This document shows, piece after piece, positions 15,504-24,141 of a stretch of 57,382 nucleotides of DNA; position 1 is the first letter of the stretch; the number at the start of each line of letters is the position of its first letter. Origin of the DNA: MED-G78 sp964546275 (GTDB lineage: Bacteria; Pseudomonadota; Gammaproteobacteria; Magnimaribacterales; D2472); the NCBI GenBank assembly GCA_964546275.1, contig CAZJJG010000006.1, positions 1 to 57,382 on the forward strand, given 5' to 3'. Made by a program: the position numbers and the translations under genes. The notes beneath the pieces were generated by a model. It did not search any database. It was not told the DNA's origin and was given only the letters and a program-made list of their open reading frames with translations.

Positions 15504-16878
15504 TACTCTTTCAAGACAAAAAGAAGAGTTTAAGCCTCTTGATTCTGAGCACATAAAAATTTATGCATGTGGTCCAACTGTCTATAATTATGCTCATATA
15601 GGAAACGCACGAATGGCTGTTGTCTTTGATAGTCTCGTTAGATTGCTTAGATTCTTATACCCAAAGGTAACCTACGTATCAAATATTACAGATATAGATG
15701 ACAAAATTATTGATGCTGCTAACAAACTCAATGTTCCTTTTAAGCATATAACTGAGAAGTATGCAGATATTTATAATCAGGATATGGCTAAACTTGGAGT
15801 TCATATTCCAGATGTTCAGCCTAAAGCTACAGAATATATCCCTGAAATGATTGATTTAATTAATGATCTTATTGATAAAGATCATGCATATGAAAAGGAA
15901 GGCCATGTGCTATTTCATGTTCTTTCCTATCCTAATTATGGGCTGCTATCAAATAGAAATAGAGATGAGCAAATAGCAGGAAGTAGGGTGGAGATAGCCC
16001 CATTTAAAAAAGATCCCGCTGATTTTGTTTTATGGAAACCAAGCTCAGATACTCAGCCCGGATGGGATTCTCCTTGGGGTTTTGGTAGACCTGGTTGGCA
16101 TACGGAATGTTCTGCTATGTCTGAAAAAACCTTAGGACTTCCATTTGATATTCATGGAGGTGGAAGAGATCTCACTTTCCCGCATCATGAAAATGAAATT
16201 GCACAAAGCTGTTGCTCAAGTGCAGACATAGACAATCCAAATTCTTATGCTAATTATTGGATGCATAATGGCTTTGTTACGGTCAATAGCGAAAAGATGT
16301 CAAAATCCCTAAATAATGTTTTATTAGTTGATGATCTTATTAAAAATTATGACGGAGAAGTGCTTCGTTTAGCTCTATTGTCTTCACATTACAGGCAAGG
16401 CTTAGACTGGAATGAGGGCATTTTGCATCAGGCTAAGAAATTACTAGACAAGATGTATAGATTGTTAAGAGAGCTCCAGGATATTGAAGTGTCTGATGAT
16501 GAAATAGCTAAACCTCCTGAAAATATCCTTGATGCTTTATGTGATGATCTCAATACTCCAAAAGTATTAATGGAGCTTAATTCATTTCTTGGAGACATCA
16601 CCTCGAAGGATTTAGAAGAGAAAAAGATTACAAAAATAAATCTTTTATCTTCAGGAAACCTTTTAGGCCTCCTTCAAGAAGATCCAAATATATGGCTTAA
16701 AATTGGAGTTTCAGAAGATCAGGTTGATGCTATGCAAATAGAAGTTTTAATCGAATCAAGAAATAAAGCTAGAGAAGATAAAAACTTTGCATTAGCTGAC
16801 TCCATAAGGGTTGAGCTAAGCGCTTTAGGAATAGAGATCGAGGATACTGCAGATGGAACCGTTTGGAAAAGTAGCTAG
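15481..16878 (+). CDS. cysS: Cysteinyl-tRNA synthetase
   Basis: Class I synthetase charging tRNA-Cys. The zinc/catalytic region ACGPTVYNYAHIGNAR (HIGH appears as HIGN), GRPGWHTECSAM, FPHHENEIAQ and the KMSKS loop (EKMSKSLNN) are all present. I chose the GTG at 15481 (MQYLKIHNTL...), which gives 465 residues, close to the E. coli 461, and aligns with the conserved LKIxNTL start. ATG 15469 and ATG 15454 are in-frame alternatives. The start overlaps the QueD-like gene by 23 bases. The gene ends before a strong bidirectional terminator. Confidence 0.95.
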   Translation: MQYLKIHNTLSRQKEEFKPLDSEHIKIYACGPTVYNYAHIGNARMAVVFDSLVRLLRFLYPKVTYVSNITDIDDKIIDAANKLNVPFKHITEKYADIYNQDMAKLGVHIPDVQPKATEYIPEMIDLINDLIDKDHAYEKEGHVLFHVLSYPNYGLLSNRNRDEQIAGSRVEIAPFKKDPADFVLWKPSSDTQPGWDSPWGFGRPGWHTECSAMSEKTLGLPFDIHGGGRDLTFPHHENEIAQSCCSSADIDNPNSYANYWMHNGFVTVNSEKMSKSLNNVLLVDDLIKNYDGEVLRLALLSSHYRQGLDWNEGILHQAKKLLDKMYRLLRELQDIEVSDDEIAKPPENILDALCDDLNTPKVLMELNSFLGDITSKDLEEKKITKINLLSSGNLLGLLQEDPNIWLKIGVSEDQVDAMQIEVLIESRNKAREDKNFALADSIRVELSALGIEIEDTADGTVWKSS

Positions 16879-16891
16879 TATTTTTTTAAAC

Positions 16892-16925
16892 AAAAAAAAG
16901 GCACCTAGAAGGTGCCTTTTTAATT
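16892..16925. terminator. Bidirectional rho-independent terminator
   Basis: Stem GGCACC (16900-16905) / GGTGCC (16911-16916) with a 5-nt loop is extended by A-T pairs, giving a T-run after the stem on either strand. It serves cysS (+) and the convergent TonB-receptor gene (-). Confidence 0.9.
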
Positions 16926-16934
16926 AGTTCTCTA

Positions 16935-19301
16935 TTAATAATTATATCTGTAAGAAAACGTTACAGTTCTTGGAGGTATCCATTGCATATAATCTCTTGG
17001 TCTCCAGCTAGGCGAATTGACTGAATATTTAAATGCTTCAGTTCTTTCATCTGTAAGATTATCAATAGAAAGTTGAATAGAATTATTCGCATCTATTTCC
17101 ATGCCCCAGTTAACATTAATTTTTGTGTAATCTGGAGAGAACATACTTTCACTTTGCTCAAAGGTAGCAAAGCTATCACCATAGTAAAGATAATCAGCTC
17201 TTACAAAAGATGCTAATCCCATTAAAGGTGAAGAGTATTCATAAGTAAGTCCAATGTTATATTGCTTCTCTACTGTATTTGGTAATCTGTCACCTTTAGA
17301 AGCACCCAAACTTTCAATGTCAGTATTAGTTTCTGCTGTCATCGAACTACCAGTAATATCTAAAAATAAGTTATCAGCTAGAGTATATGAGATATCTAAT
17401 TCAATACCCTGCGAAGTAGCCTCAGCACCATTAAAGTAGTAACTCCATCCACAAGCAGGAGATACAATAATTTGAATATCTGTCCAATCAATATTGAAGT
17501 ATGTTGCATTAATAGAGAAACCATTACCTCTTGCTTTAACTCCAAATTCAGTATTTTCAGCTTTATCAGATGTATATCTTCTATCAAATGTTGATACAGC
17601 TTCAGGATCCTCTGCACAAAAATAAGGCAAGGCTGAATTATTTCCACCCGTTCTATAGCCAGCTGAGCTTACAGCAAAAAAAGTAAGGTCATCATTGGGC
17701 ATATAGCTAGCTGTAAATTTAGGTCTTGAATCTGATTCAGACCCTGATTCTTCAGCACATGATATGCCGTCAGGCCCAGTTTGGTCTGGGTCATCACAAC
17801 CATATTCTCCGCCATAAAAGACGCCATAGTTTTCACTTTTAAAACCATCGGATAATTCATAATCTCTAATGCCGGCAGTGAATTCAAATTGCTCCATGTT
17901 ATAACTAACTTGCCCAAAAAAAGCTTCTTCATTAGCGTAATCTCCATAACTATAAAAACCATAATAGAGTCGCGAATTATCCCAACCAGGATATCCAGGA
18001 TTATAATTCTGCCATGGAACATATTCTGTTGGAGATGATCCTGTCCAGCCTGCAATTACATTTGCAATGTAGTCATAAGCTGCTTCATTGATACCGAACT
18101 GATCCTGTCTATTACCTGGAAGACCTCTTTTTTTATCTTTGTAATAACCCACAACCCATTCGATAGTTCCAGGATTTGATGCAAATCTTAGCTCTGTAGT
18201 ATCTCTTTCATCAGTTGAAACGTTATAAAGCGGAGCGCTGTAAAGATCATCCATATCTATTCTTCCCCATTCCGTTTTTTCAAATACATTTGTCTGAGAT
18301 GATGAAAGAACCAGAGTTCCTGTAAAGCTTCCAAAGTCATAGTTAATTGTTGTGCCTAGCATTTCTATATTAGTCATACCTACCTCATCAGCAGCATCAG
18401 CAAACCATAAAAGAGGATTATAACCAGATGTATCTATTCCTAGTTCAGCAGCTATTGAAGCTACTCTTGAACAATTAGGAAGACCATCAAAGTTATAAAA
18501 GTATGAAACATCTGTTGTACAGTTTGGATCATAGACATCTGCTGATCCAGGTTTAGAAGAATTTCCAGTCTCTTGAACACCATTATCTTTTCTTGATTTT
18601 TCTGTATACCTAAGCATGACACTAAGTGGACCTTCCATATAACCAAAGGTAGCAGTTGTTTGTTCATCTTTTTCATCACCAACAGATTTATTTCCAGTCA
18701 TAACATTTTGATATATACCTGGATCAAAAGATGAAGTAGAAACCACTCTCAGAGCCATGTTTTCTGTTAAAGGGATATTGACCATAGCATTAAGATTTTT
18801 AATTGCTTTAGAAGTAAATTTTTTACTACCAGCAATAATTTCAACTGAAGAATCAAAGCCAGATGGGTCTGGTTTTTTTGTAATATATCTTAAAGTTCCA
18901 CCAATAGCATTTGATCCATATAAAGTTCCTTGAGGACCTCTTAGTAATTCTATTCGCTCAATATCAAAAATATTGACCATACTCATATTCATCTCATCAG
19001 TGTAAACATTGGTCGTTCCAGAATTTCTTTGCGCAGCAGAAGTATTCAGGCCTCTAATAATAAAGAATGAATCTCCTCCAGGAGTTGAGACGCCTGCAAG
19101 TGTCCTTAAATAATCTTCAGGATTTGAGATACCGCGTTCTTCAATATCTCCAGCAGTAATTACTGAAATATTCATTGGTATTTCCTGAACCGTTTGAGCA
19201 CTTTTATTAGCAGTAACTATTACCTCTTCAATTTCTTGAGCATAGGCTACTCCACAAACTGATAGCATCAAAAGGGCAAGGCCAGTTTTTATCTTATTCA
19301 T
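16935..19301 (-). CDS. TonB-dependent outer-membrane receptor
   Basis: A 788-residue receptor. The signal peptide ends VAYAQ (about residue 21), followed by a TonB-box-like EIEEVIVTANKS segment. The plug contains FIIRGLNTS, VYTDE, IERIELLRGPQGTLYGSNAIGGTLRY. The 22-strand barrel ends with an aromatic terminus (FSYRYNY). Such receptors import large substrates such as siderophores, vitamins or glycans using TonB-ExbBD energy; the ligand cannot be read here. The gene stands alone between two terminators. Length and architecture are complete. Confidence 0.92.
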   Translation of the reverse strand: MNKIKTGLALLMLSVCGVAYAQEIEEVIVTANKSAQTVQEIPMNISVITAGDIEERGISNPEDYLRTLAGVSTPGGDSFFIIRGLNTSAAQRNSGTTNVYTDEMNMSMVNIFDIERIELLRGPQGTLYGSNAIGGTLRYITKKPDPSGFDSSVEIIAGSKKFTSKAIKNLNAMVNIPLTENMALRVVSTSSFDPGIYQNVMTGNKSVGDEKDEQTTATFGYMEGPLSVMLRYTEKSRKDNGVQETGNSSKPGSADVYDPNCTTDVSYFYNFDGLPNCSRVASIAAELGIDTSGYNPLLWFADAADEVGMTNIEMLGTTINYDFGSFTGTLVLSSSQTNVFEKTEWGRIDMDDLYSAPLYNVSTDERDTTELRFASNPGTIEWVVGYYKDKKRGLPGNRQDQFGINEAAYDYIANVIAGWTGSSPTEYVPWQNYNPGYPGWDNSRLYYGFYSYGDYANEEAFFGQVSYNMEQFEFTAGIRDYELSDGFKSENYGVFYGGEYGCDDPDQTGPDGISCAEESGSESDSRPKFTASYMPNDDLTFFAVSSAGYRTGGNNSALPYFCAEDPEAVSTFDRRYTSDKAENTEFGVKARGNGFSINATYFNIDWTDIQIIVSPACGWSYYFNGAEATSQGIELDISYTLADNLFLDITGSSMTAETNTDIESLGASKGDRLPNTVEKQYNIGLTYEYSSPLMGLASFVRADYLYYGDSFATFEQSESMFSPDYTKINVNWGMEIDANNSIQLSIDNLTDERTEAFKYSVNSPSWRPRDYMQWIPPRTVTFSYRYNY

Positions 19302-19463
19302 TATTATTCTCCATAGGCTTTAAGCCTTTTATTTACGCATATTACCAATAAATATTACCTTTAATTTTAACTATTGGAAATAGCTTTACTTATATAAAGC
19401 AATTTAGATGCCAATTAAAAGATAATATTTTGATCTAATCTAATTTTTACCGACATTTGAAGC

Positions 19464-19494
19464 AAAAAAAAGCACCTATTAAGTGCCTTTTTTA
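19464..19494 (-). terminator. Rho-independent terminator of the MAPEG gene
   Basis: On the minus strand GGCAC pairs with GTGCT (one G-U) around a 7-nt loop, followed by a run of eight T. On the plus strand the wobble becomes an A-C mismatch, so it is oriented for the leftward gene. The remainder of 19302-19506 shows no gene. Confidence 0.75.
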
Positions 19495-19506
19495 AATTAT
19501 TGTAAT

Positions 19507-19872
19507 TTATATAAGCTGAATAGCCATTGCAATTAGCGAGCCCAAGGCCCCAAACCAAGCCAGCGTTCTTACATAAGATATACCTGCTAGGTATGAAGCC
19601 CCATGTATTACTCGAAAAATTAGCCACCAGCATGCTGCATTTGTTGCATCAACTTCAAGAATCATTGATAAAAGCGCTAATGCTAAAAATGCTCCTAAGC
19701 TTTCCTGAAGATTTGCATATGCTCTTCTTGATCTCTCAACAATTACAGAAACATCGATAGCCTTATCTCTATTTGTTAATAAGTAATCCATATTTTTGTA
19801 ATTTAGCATCATTGGAATAATCCAAATTTGCAGTAGTGCCAAAACCAAGGCTAATATAATATATGCTTCCAT
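19507..19872 (-). CDS. MAPEG-family membrane protein
   Basis: A 121-residue protein with four hydrophobic helices. The MAPEG pattern of membrane-associated eicosanoid/glutathione-metabolism proteins is visible: RSRRAYANLQESLGAFLA in the second part and FRVIHGASYLAG before the last helix. Bacterial members are often glutathione transferases or uncharacterised. It is divergent from the hydrolase-membrane fusion gene and ends at its own terminator. The substrate is unknown. Confidence 0.75.
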   Translation of the reverse strand: MEAYIILALVLALLQIWIIPMMLNYKNMDYLLTNRDKAIDVSVIVERSRRAYANLQESLGAFLALALLSMILEVDATNAACWWLIFRVIHGASYLAGISYVRTLAWFGALGSLIAMAIQLI

Positions 19873-19910
19873 AGAGTCTCCTAATTAAAATCTATAATTA
19901 AAGATTATCA

Positions 19911-21785
19911 GTGCATATTTATGAATACAAGGAATATATAAATCAAATGTTAAAAAATCCAAATATAAAATTTCTGTTTATATGTTTAAGCATTTTATTG
20001 GTTAGCACTTCTATTTCATCATGGATTCAATCCTCAAAAGGAGCTGTTGAAGTTTCATCATTTGTACTACCAACTCAAAACAATCAATCTTTAGCTGTAG
20101 ATTTCTTTAAACCTAACTCAGCAACAAGTGATAATAAAGCTCCATTTATTGTTGTAATACCAGGATTTCAGCGCTCCAAAGAAGCTTTATCTAATATAGC
20201 AATAGAACTAGCTAGAAGGGGATTTGTAGTAGCATCTATAGACCCTTATGCTCAGGGTCACTCTAGCTCTTCAATGAGCAGACGTTCTGCTACAACTGAA
20301 GGTTATGGAATGTTTGCATTGGTTGATCATGTGTATGCAAGTAATCAATACGATTTTATTGATAAAACAAGAATTGGCGCTACCGGACATTCTGCTGGAG
20401 GAAACGCAGCAATAAGAGGTGCTAATTACTTTGGTAAGGAATCTATAGAAACCGGGATGCCAAGTAAACTTCATTCAGTTTTCGTATCCGGATATGTTTT
20501 AACTATGAGGAACAATGTTCTAAACGATGTGAGGTCGAACGTTGGAATGAGTTATGCGCTATATGATGAAGGAGCCTATAGAAATGAATTAAAAAATGGA
20601 GATATGAGATTTGCTCCAGAAGCTCTAAGATTAGTTAATTCAATTTATACAAAAAGCAAGAAGATAAAAGAAGTAGAAATAGGAAAAATCTATGGTAATT
20701 CTGAAGATCGAACACTCAGAGTTATACATAACGAAGCGCTACTTCATCCATTTCAACCTTACAACAAAGAAGCTACCTCCAATCAAATTGCATACTTTGA
20801 AAAAGTTTTTAATTTTAATCCTAAGATAGATAACATGAATCAAATTTGGCCTTGGAAAGAGTTCTTTGGCTTAGTGGCGCTTATAACTGCATTAGTATCA
20901 ATTATCCCAATGACGCGACAACTTTTAACCCTTAGTTTTTTTAAATCTTTAAATAATAAGATTCCAGCAGCTTTGCCAGTTCAATCCACCAAAGGAAAAG
21001 TAATTTTTTGGTGTCTTTTTATTTTAGGAGCATCAATAGCATGTTTTTCTTTCATCCCAATGTCTGAATTATCTAAAGAGTTATTTGTTGCAGCATCAAA
21101 TAGAGAGCAGACTTGGTTTTTCCCTCAAAGAATGAACAACGCTGTCATGATGTGGGCCGTTTTTAACGGAACGATAGGATTTATACTTTTTTATGGATCT
21201 TACTATTTCCACGGAAAGCATAATGGCATTACTCCAGAGCTTTGGGGTATTTCTATTTCTATAAAAGATCTTTTTAAGACTGCTATCTTAGCTTTAAGTA
21301 TTTTCGTATTTTATTATGTAGTTTTATTTTCTTTATATTATGCATTGCATGTGGATTATCGTTTCTGGTTTATGGGTGTTCGAGTATTCCAACCAGAAAT
21401 GCTCATAGTTCTTCTTATGTATGTTCCTTTCTTCTTTTTATTTTTTCTTTCTAACTCCTTGAGAGTAAATGGCGCAATGAGAATAGAGGGCCAGCCTGAG
21501 TGGTTATCTATGCTGATTGGTGGGATTGGAAACTCATTAGGCTTATTATTAATAATAGTCATTCAATATGTAACCTTTGCATTAACAGGAACTGTATTTT
21601 GGACTGATGGCTGGCTGTATGTAAATTTACTTTTTGCAGTTGTTCCAATGATGTTTGTATTGCCTTATTTCAATAGGTATTTTTTTAAAATGACTGGACG
21701 AATATATTTAGGACCAATGGTTACCTCATTAATTTTTATAATGATTTTAGTAACCAATACGGTTTGCTATCTACCTTTAAATTAG
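19911..21785 (+). CDS. Alpha/beta-hydrolase fused to a C-terminal multi-helix membrane domain
   Basis: A 624-residue protein. After an N-terminal membrane anchor (about 20-38) comes an alpha/beta-hydrolase domain of the dienelactone-hydrolase/acetyl-xylan-esterase style: IVVIPGFQRS, SIDPYAQGHSS and the nucleophile elbow GATGHSAGGN (Ser161). From about residue 318 to the end there are eight or nine hydrophobic helices (for example LFKTAILALSIFVFYYV and LGLLLIIVIQYV). I do not recognise the membrane half. The first codon is GTG at 19911; ATG at 19947 (MLKNPNIKF...) is an equally good start, with AAGGA about 13 bp upstream. A membrane-bound esterase is likely; its substrate is unknown. Confidence 0.6.
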   Translation: MHIYEYKEYINQMLKNPNIKFLFICLSILLVSTSISSWIQSSKGAVEVSSFVLPTQNNQSLAVDFFKPNSATSDNKAPFIVVIPGFQRSKEALSNIAIELARRGFVVASIDPYAQGHSSSSMSRRSATTEGYGMFALVDHVYASNQYDFIDKTRIGATGHSAGGNAAIRGANYFGKESIETGMPSKLHSVFVSGYVLTMRNNVLNDVRSNVGMSYALYDEGAYRNELKNGDMRFAPEALRLVNSIYTKSKKIKEVEIGKIYGNSEDRTLRVIHNEALLHPFQPYNKEATSNQIAYFEKVFNFNPKIDNMNQIWPWKEFFGLVALITALVSIIPMTRQLLTLSFFKSLNNKIPAALPVQSTKGKVIFWCLFILGASIACFSFIPMSELSKELFVAASNREQTWFFPQRMNNAVMMWAVFNGTIGFILFYGSYYFHGKHNGITPELWGISISIKDLFKTAILALSIFVFYYVVLFSLYYALHVDYRFWFMGVRVFQPEMLIVLLMYVPFFFLFFLSNSLRVNGAMRIEGQPEWLSMLIGGIGNSLGLLLIIVIQYVTFALTGTVFWTDGWLYVNLLFAVVPMMFVLPYFNRYFFKMTGRIYLGPMVTSLIFIMILVTNTVCYLPLN

Positions 21786-21873
21786 TTACTAGAAGTTAGG
21801 TAGACTCCATAAAGTGTACGCTTTAATATAAAAAAACATTAGAATAAGAAATATAAATATATAATTGAAACAA

Positions 21874-23808
21874 ATGAATATAACTTTGCCAGATGGAAGT
21901 AATAGAGAGCTAGCTGAAGGATCATCAGGCTATGATCTTGCTTTAAGCATTGGAGCTGGGCTTGCAAAAGCTGCCATAGCAGTAAATATTAATGGAGTCC
22001 AAAGAGACATCAATGATCCTATTAAAGAGGATTGTAAAGTTGCTATTATCACAATAGATTCCGATGAAGGTCTGGAGATAATGCGTCACACTCTAACTGC
22101 TCAAGTGCTAGCAAAAGCAATTAAAAATTTATATCCAACTACCAAGCTAGCTATTGGACCAACTATAGAAGACGGTTTTTATTATGATTTTTCTTCAGAC
22201 ACAACAATATCACTGGATGATCTGCCAAAAATAGAAAATGAAATGCGCAAAATTATTGCTACCGGTGAGGCAATTAACAAAACATTAAAATCTAAAAAAG
22301 ACGCTATAAGTATTTTTAAGGCAAAGGATGAGACTTATAAAGTTGATATTATTAGCGAATCGGATCAAGAGGAAGATTTTCAGATATATCAACAAGGCGA
22401 CTCCGACTTTGTTGATTTGTGTAGAGGTCCCCACTTACCAAATTTAAGTCACATAGGATCATTTAAGCTCACCAAGGTTGCAGGTGCATACTGGCGCGGC
22501 AATTCTGATAATGAAATGCTAACAAGAATTTACGGAACAGCTTGGAAAAATGATAAAGCCCTAAATGCTTATATGATTAGGCTTGAAGAAGCTGAAAAGC
22601 GAGATCATAGAAAAATTGCCAAAGAAATGGATTTATTTCACTTTCAAGAAGAAGCCCCTGGCATGGTTTTTTGGCATCCAAGCGGATGGACTATTTATAG
22701 AGCTCTTGAAGACTATATGCGCTATAGATTAGCTGATTCTTATCAAGAAATTAAAACTCCTCAAGTGGTAGATAGAAAGCTTTGGGAAGCCTCTGGGCAT
22801 TGGGATAAATATAGAGAGAATATGTTTATTACTGAAATAGATGAAGAGCATGCAAATGAAAAAAGAGTAAATGCTTTAAAGCCTATGAATTGTCCATGTC
22901 ATGTCCAGGTCTATAATCAAGGACTTAAATCATATAGAGATCTTCCTCTAAGACTTGCAGAATTTGGGTCGTGTCATAGGTATGAAGCATCAGGAACTAT
23001 GCATGGTCTTATGCGAGTTAGAGGCTTTACTCAAGATGATGGTCATATTTTTTGCACTGAAGCTCAAATAGAGAGTGAAACAGCCTTATTTATTAAACTT
23101 TTATCAAGCATTTATAAAGACTTAGGTTTTGATACGTTTTCTATTAAGTTATCAACAAGGCCTGAGATTAGAGTTGGCTCTGATGAGGTTTGGGATAAAG
23201 CAGAGGCAGCATTAGAGAATGCAATTACAAAGCTCAATCTTCCTTATACACTAGAAGAGGGTGACGGCGCCTTCTATGGACCTAAACTTGATTTTGTTTT
23301 AACAGATGCTATAGGTCGTGAATGGCAATGCGGCACTTTCCAGGCAGATTTCAATCTCCCAGATAGATTAGAGGCTGAATATATAGGCGAAGATGGCTCA
23401 AAACATCATCCGGTAATGATTCATAGAGCAATATTAGGTTCTTTTGAACGTTTTATAGGTGTATTAATTGAAAATTATTCTGGAAGATTACCTTTATGGC
23501 TTGCCCCTCGACAAGTTGTTATAGCTTCAATAATATCTGATGTTAATTCATATGTAGACGAAGTTGCTGAACTATTAAAAGCGCAAGGCGTAAGAGTAGA
23601 AACTGATAAAAGAAACGAGAAGATTAGTTACAAAGTAAGAGAGCACAGTGCAGCAAAAGTTCCGGTGATAATGGTTATAGGTAAAAAAGAAGCTGAAGAA
23701 AGAAGTCTATCTGTTAGACGCTTGGGCAGTGATAAAAATATTTCTTATAATCTTGATACTATCGTTGATGATATTTCAAATGAGTCCAAGTCACCCAGTA
23801 GCTTATAG
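21874..23808 (+). CDS. thrS: Threonyl-tRNA synthetase
   Basis: Class II synthetase with TGS, editing and catalytic domains: MNITLPDGS start, HTLTAQVLAKAI (editing-domain HxxxH region), then KPMNCPCHVQVY (zinc cysteine), DDGHIFC, GDGAFYGPKLDF and the C-terminal anticodon-binding domain. The ATG at 21874 gives the standard MNITLPDGS start; an in-frame TTG lies 9 bases upstream. In most gammaproteobacteria thrS is followed by infC-rpmI-rplT. Here yidD comes next, so the usual linkage is broken. Confidence 0.96.
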   Translation: MNITLPDGSNRELAEGSSGYDLALSIGAGLAKAAIAVNINGVQRDINDPIKEDCKVAIITIDSDEGLEIMRHTLTAQVLAKAIKNLYPTTKLAIGPTIEDGFYYDFSSDTTISLDDLPKIENEMRKIIATGEAINKTLKSKKDAISIFKAKDETYKVDIISESDQEEDFQIYQQGDSDFVDLCRGPHLPNLSHIGSFKLTKVAGAYWRGNSDNEMLTRIYGTAWKNDKALNAYMIRLEEAEKRDHRKIAKEMDLFHFQEEAPGMVFWHPSGWTIYRALEDYMRYRLADSYQEIKTPQVVDRKLWEASGHWDKYRENMFITEIDEEHANEKRVNALKPMNCPCHVQVYNQGLKSYRDLPLRLAEFGSCHRYEASGTMHGLMRVRGFTQDDGHIFCTEAQIESETALFIKLLSSIYKDLGFDTFSIKLSTRPEIRVGSDEVWDKAEAALENAITKLNLPYTLEEGDGAFYGPKLDFVLTDAIGREWQCGTFQADFNLPDRLEAEYIGEDGSKHHPVMIHRAILGSFERFIGVLIENYSGRLPLWLAPRQVVIASIISDVNSYVDEVAELLKAQGVRVETDKRNEKISYKVREHSAAKVPVIMVIGKKEAEERSLSVRRLGSDKNISYNLDTIVDDISNESKSPSSL

Positions 23809-23816
23809 CAGTTACC

Positions 23817-24029
23817 ATGTTTAAAGTTTTTTTTATAAAGGTTATTAAAGCTTATCAGTATCTTATATCTCCTTTAACAGGACCAAGCTGCAGATTCACC
23901 CCAACATGTTCAGAATATTCCATTCAAGCTATAGACAAGTACGGCCCTTTAAAAGGAGGCTTGTTAAGCATCAATAGAATCTCCAGATGTCATCCTTGGG
24001 GTAAAAGTGGCCATGATCCATTGGTGTAG
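23817..24029 (+). CDS. yidD: Membrane protein insertion efficiency factor
   Basis: A 70-residue YidD family protein, with the defining PSCRFTPTCSEYSIQAI and RCHPWG motifs and an amphipathic N-terminal helix. YidD assists YidC in inner-membrane protein insertion. In most bacteria yidD sits between rnpA and yidC at the origin; here it follows thrS by 8 bp. No rnpA, rpmH or yidC is nearby. Confidence 0.92.
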   Translation: MFKVFFIKVIKAYQYLISPLTGPSCRFTPTCSEYSIQAIDKYGPLKGGLLSINRISRCHPWGKSGHDPLV

Positions 24030-24141
24030 TTTTTAATTCTATCTTTTATACCTAAAATTTAAATCTAATTTTTTATGACTAAATGCATATTTTGTGAGAA
24101 TATAGCGATAATTTTTCATATACATAAAGGGGAAACCAAGT

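Noticed and set aside
15590..15610. Defective HIGH motif in CysS (HIGN)
   Set aside because: HIGN is a frequent variant in cysteinyl-tRNA synthetases and the other motifs are complete.
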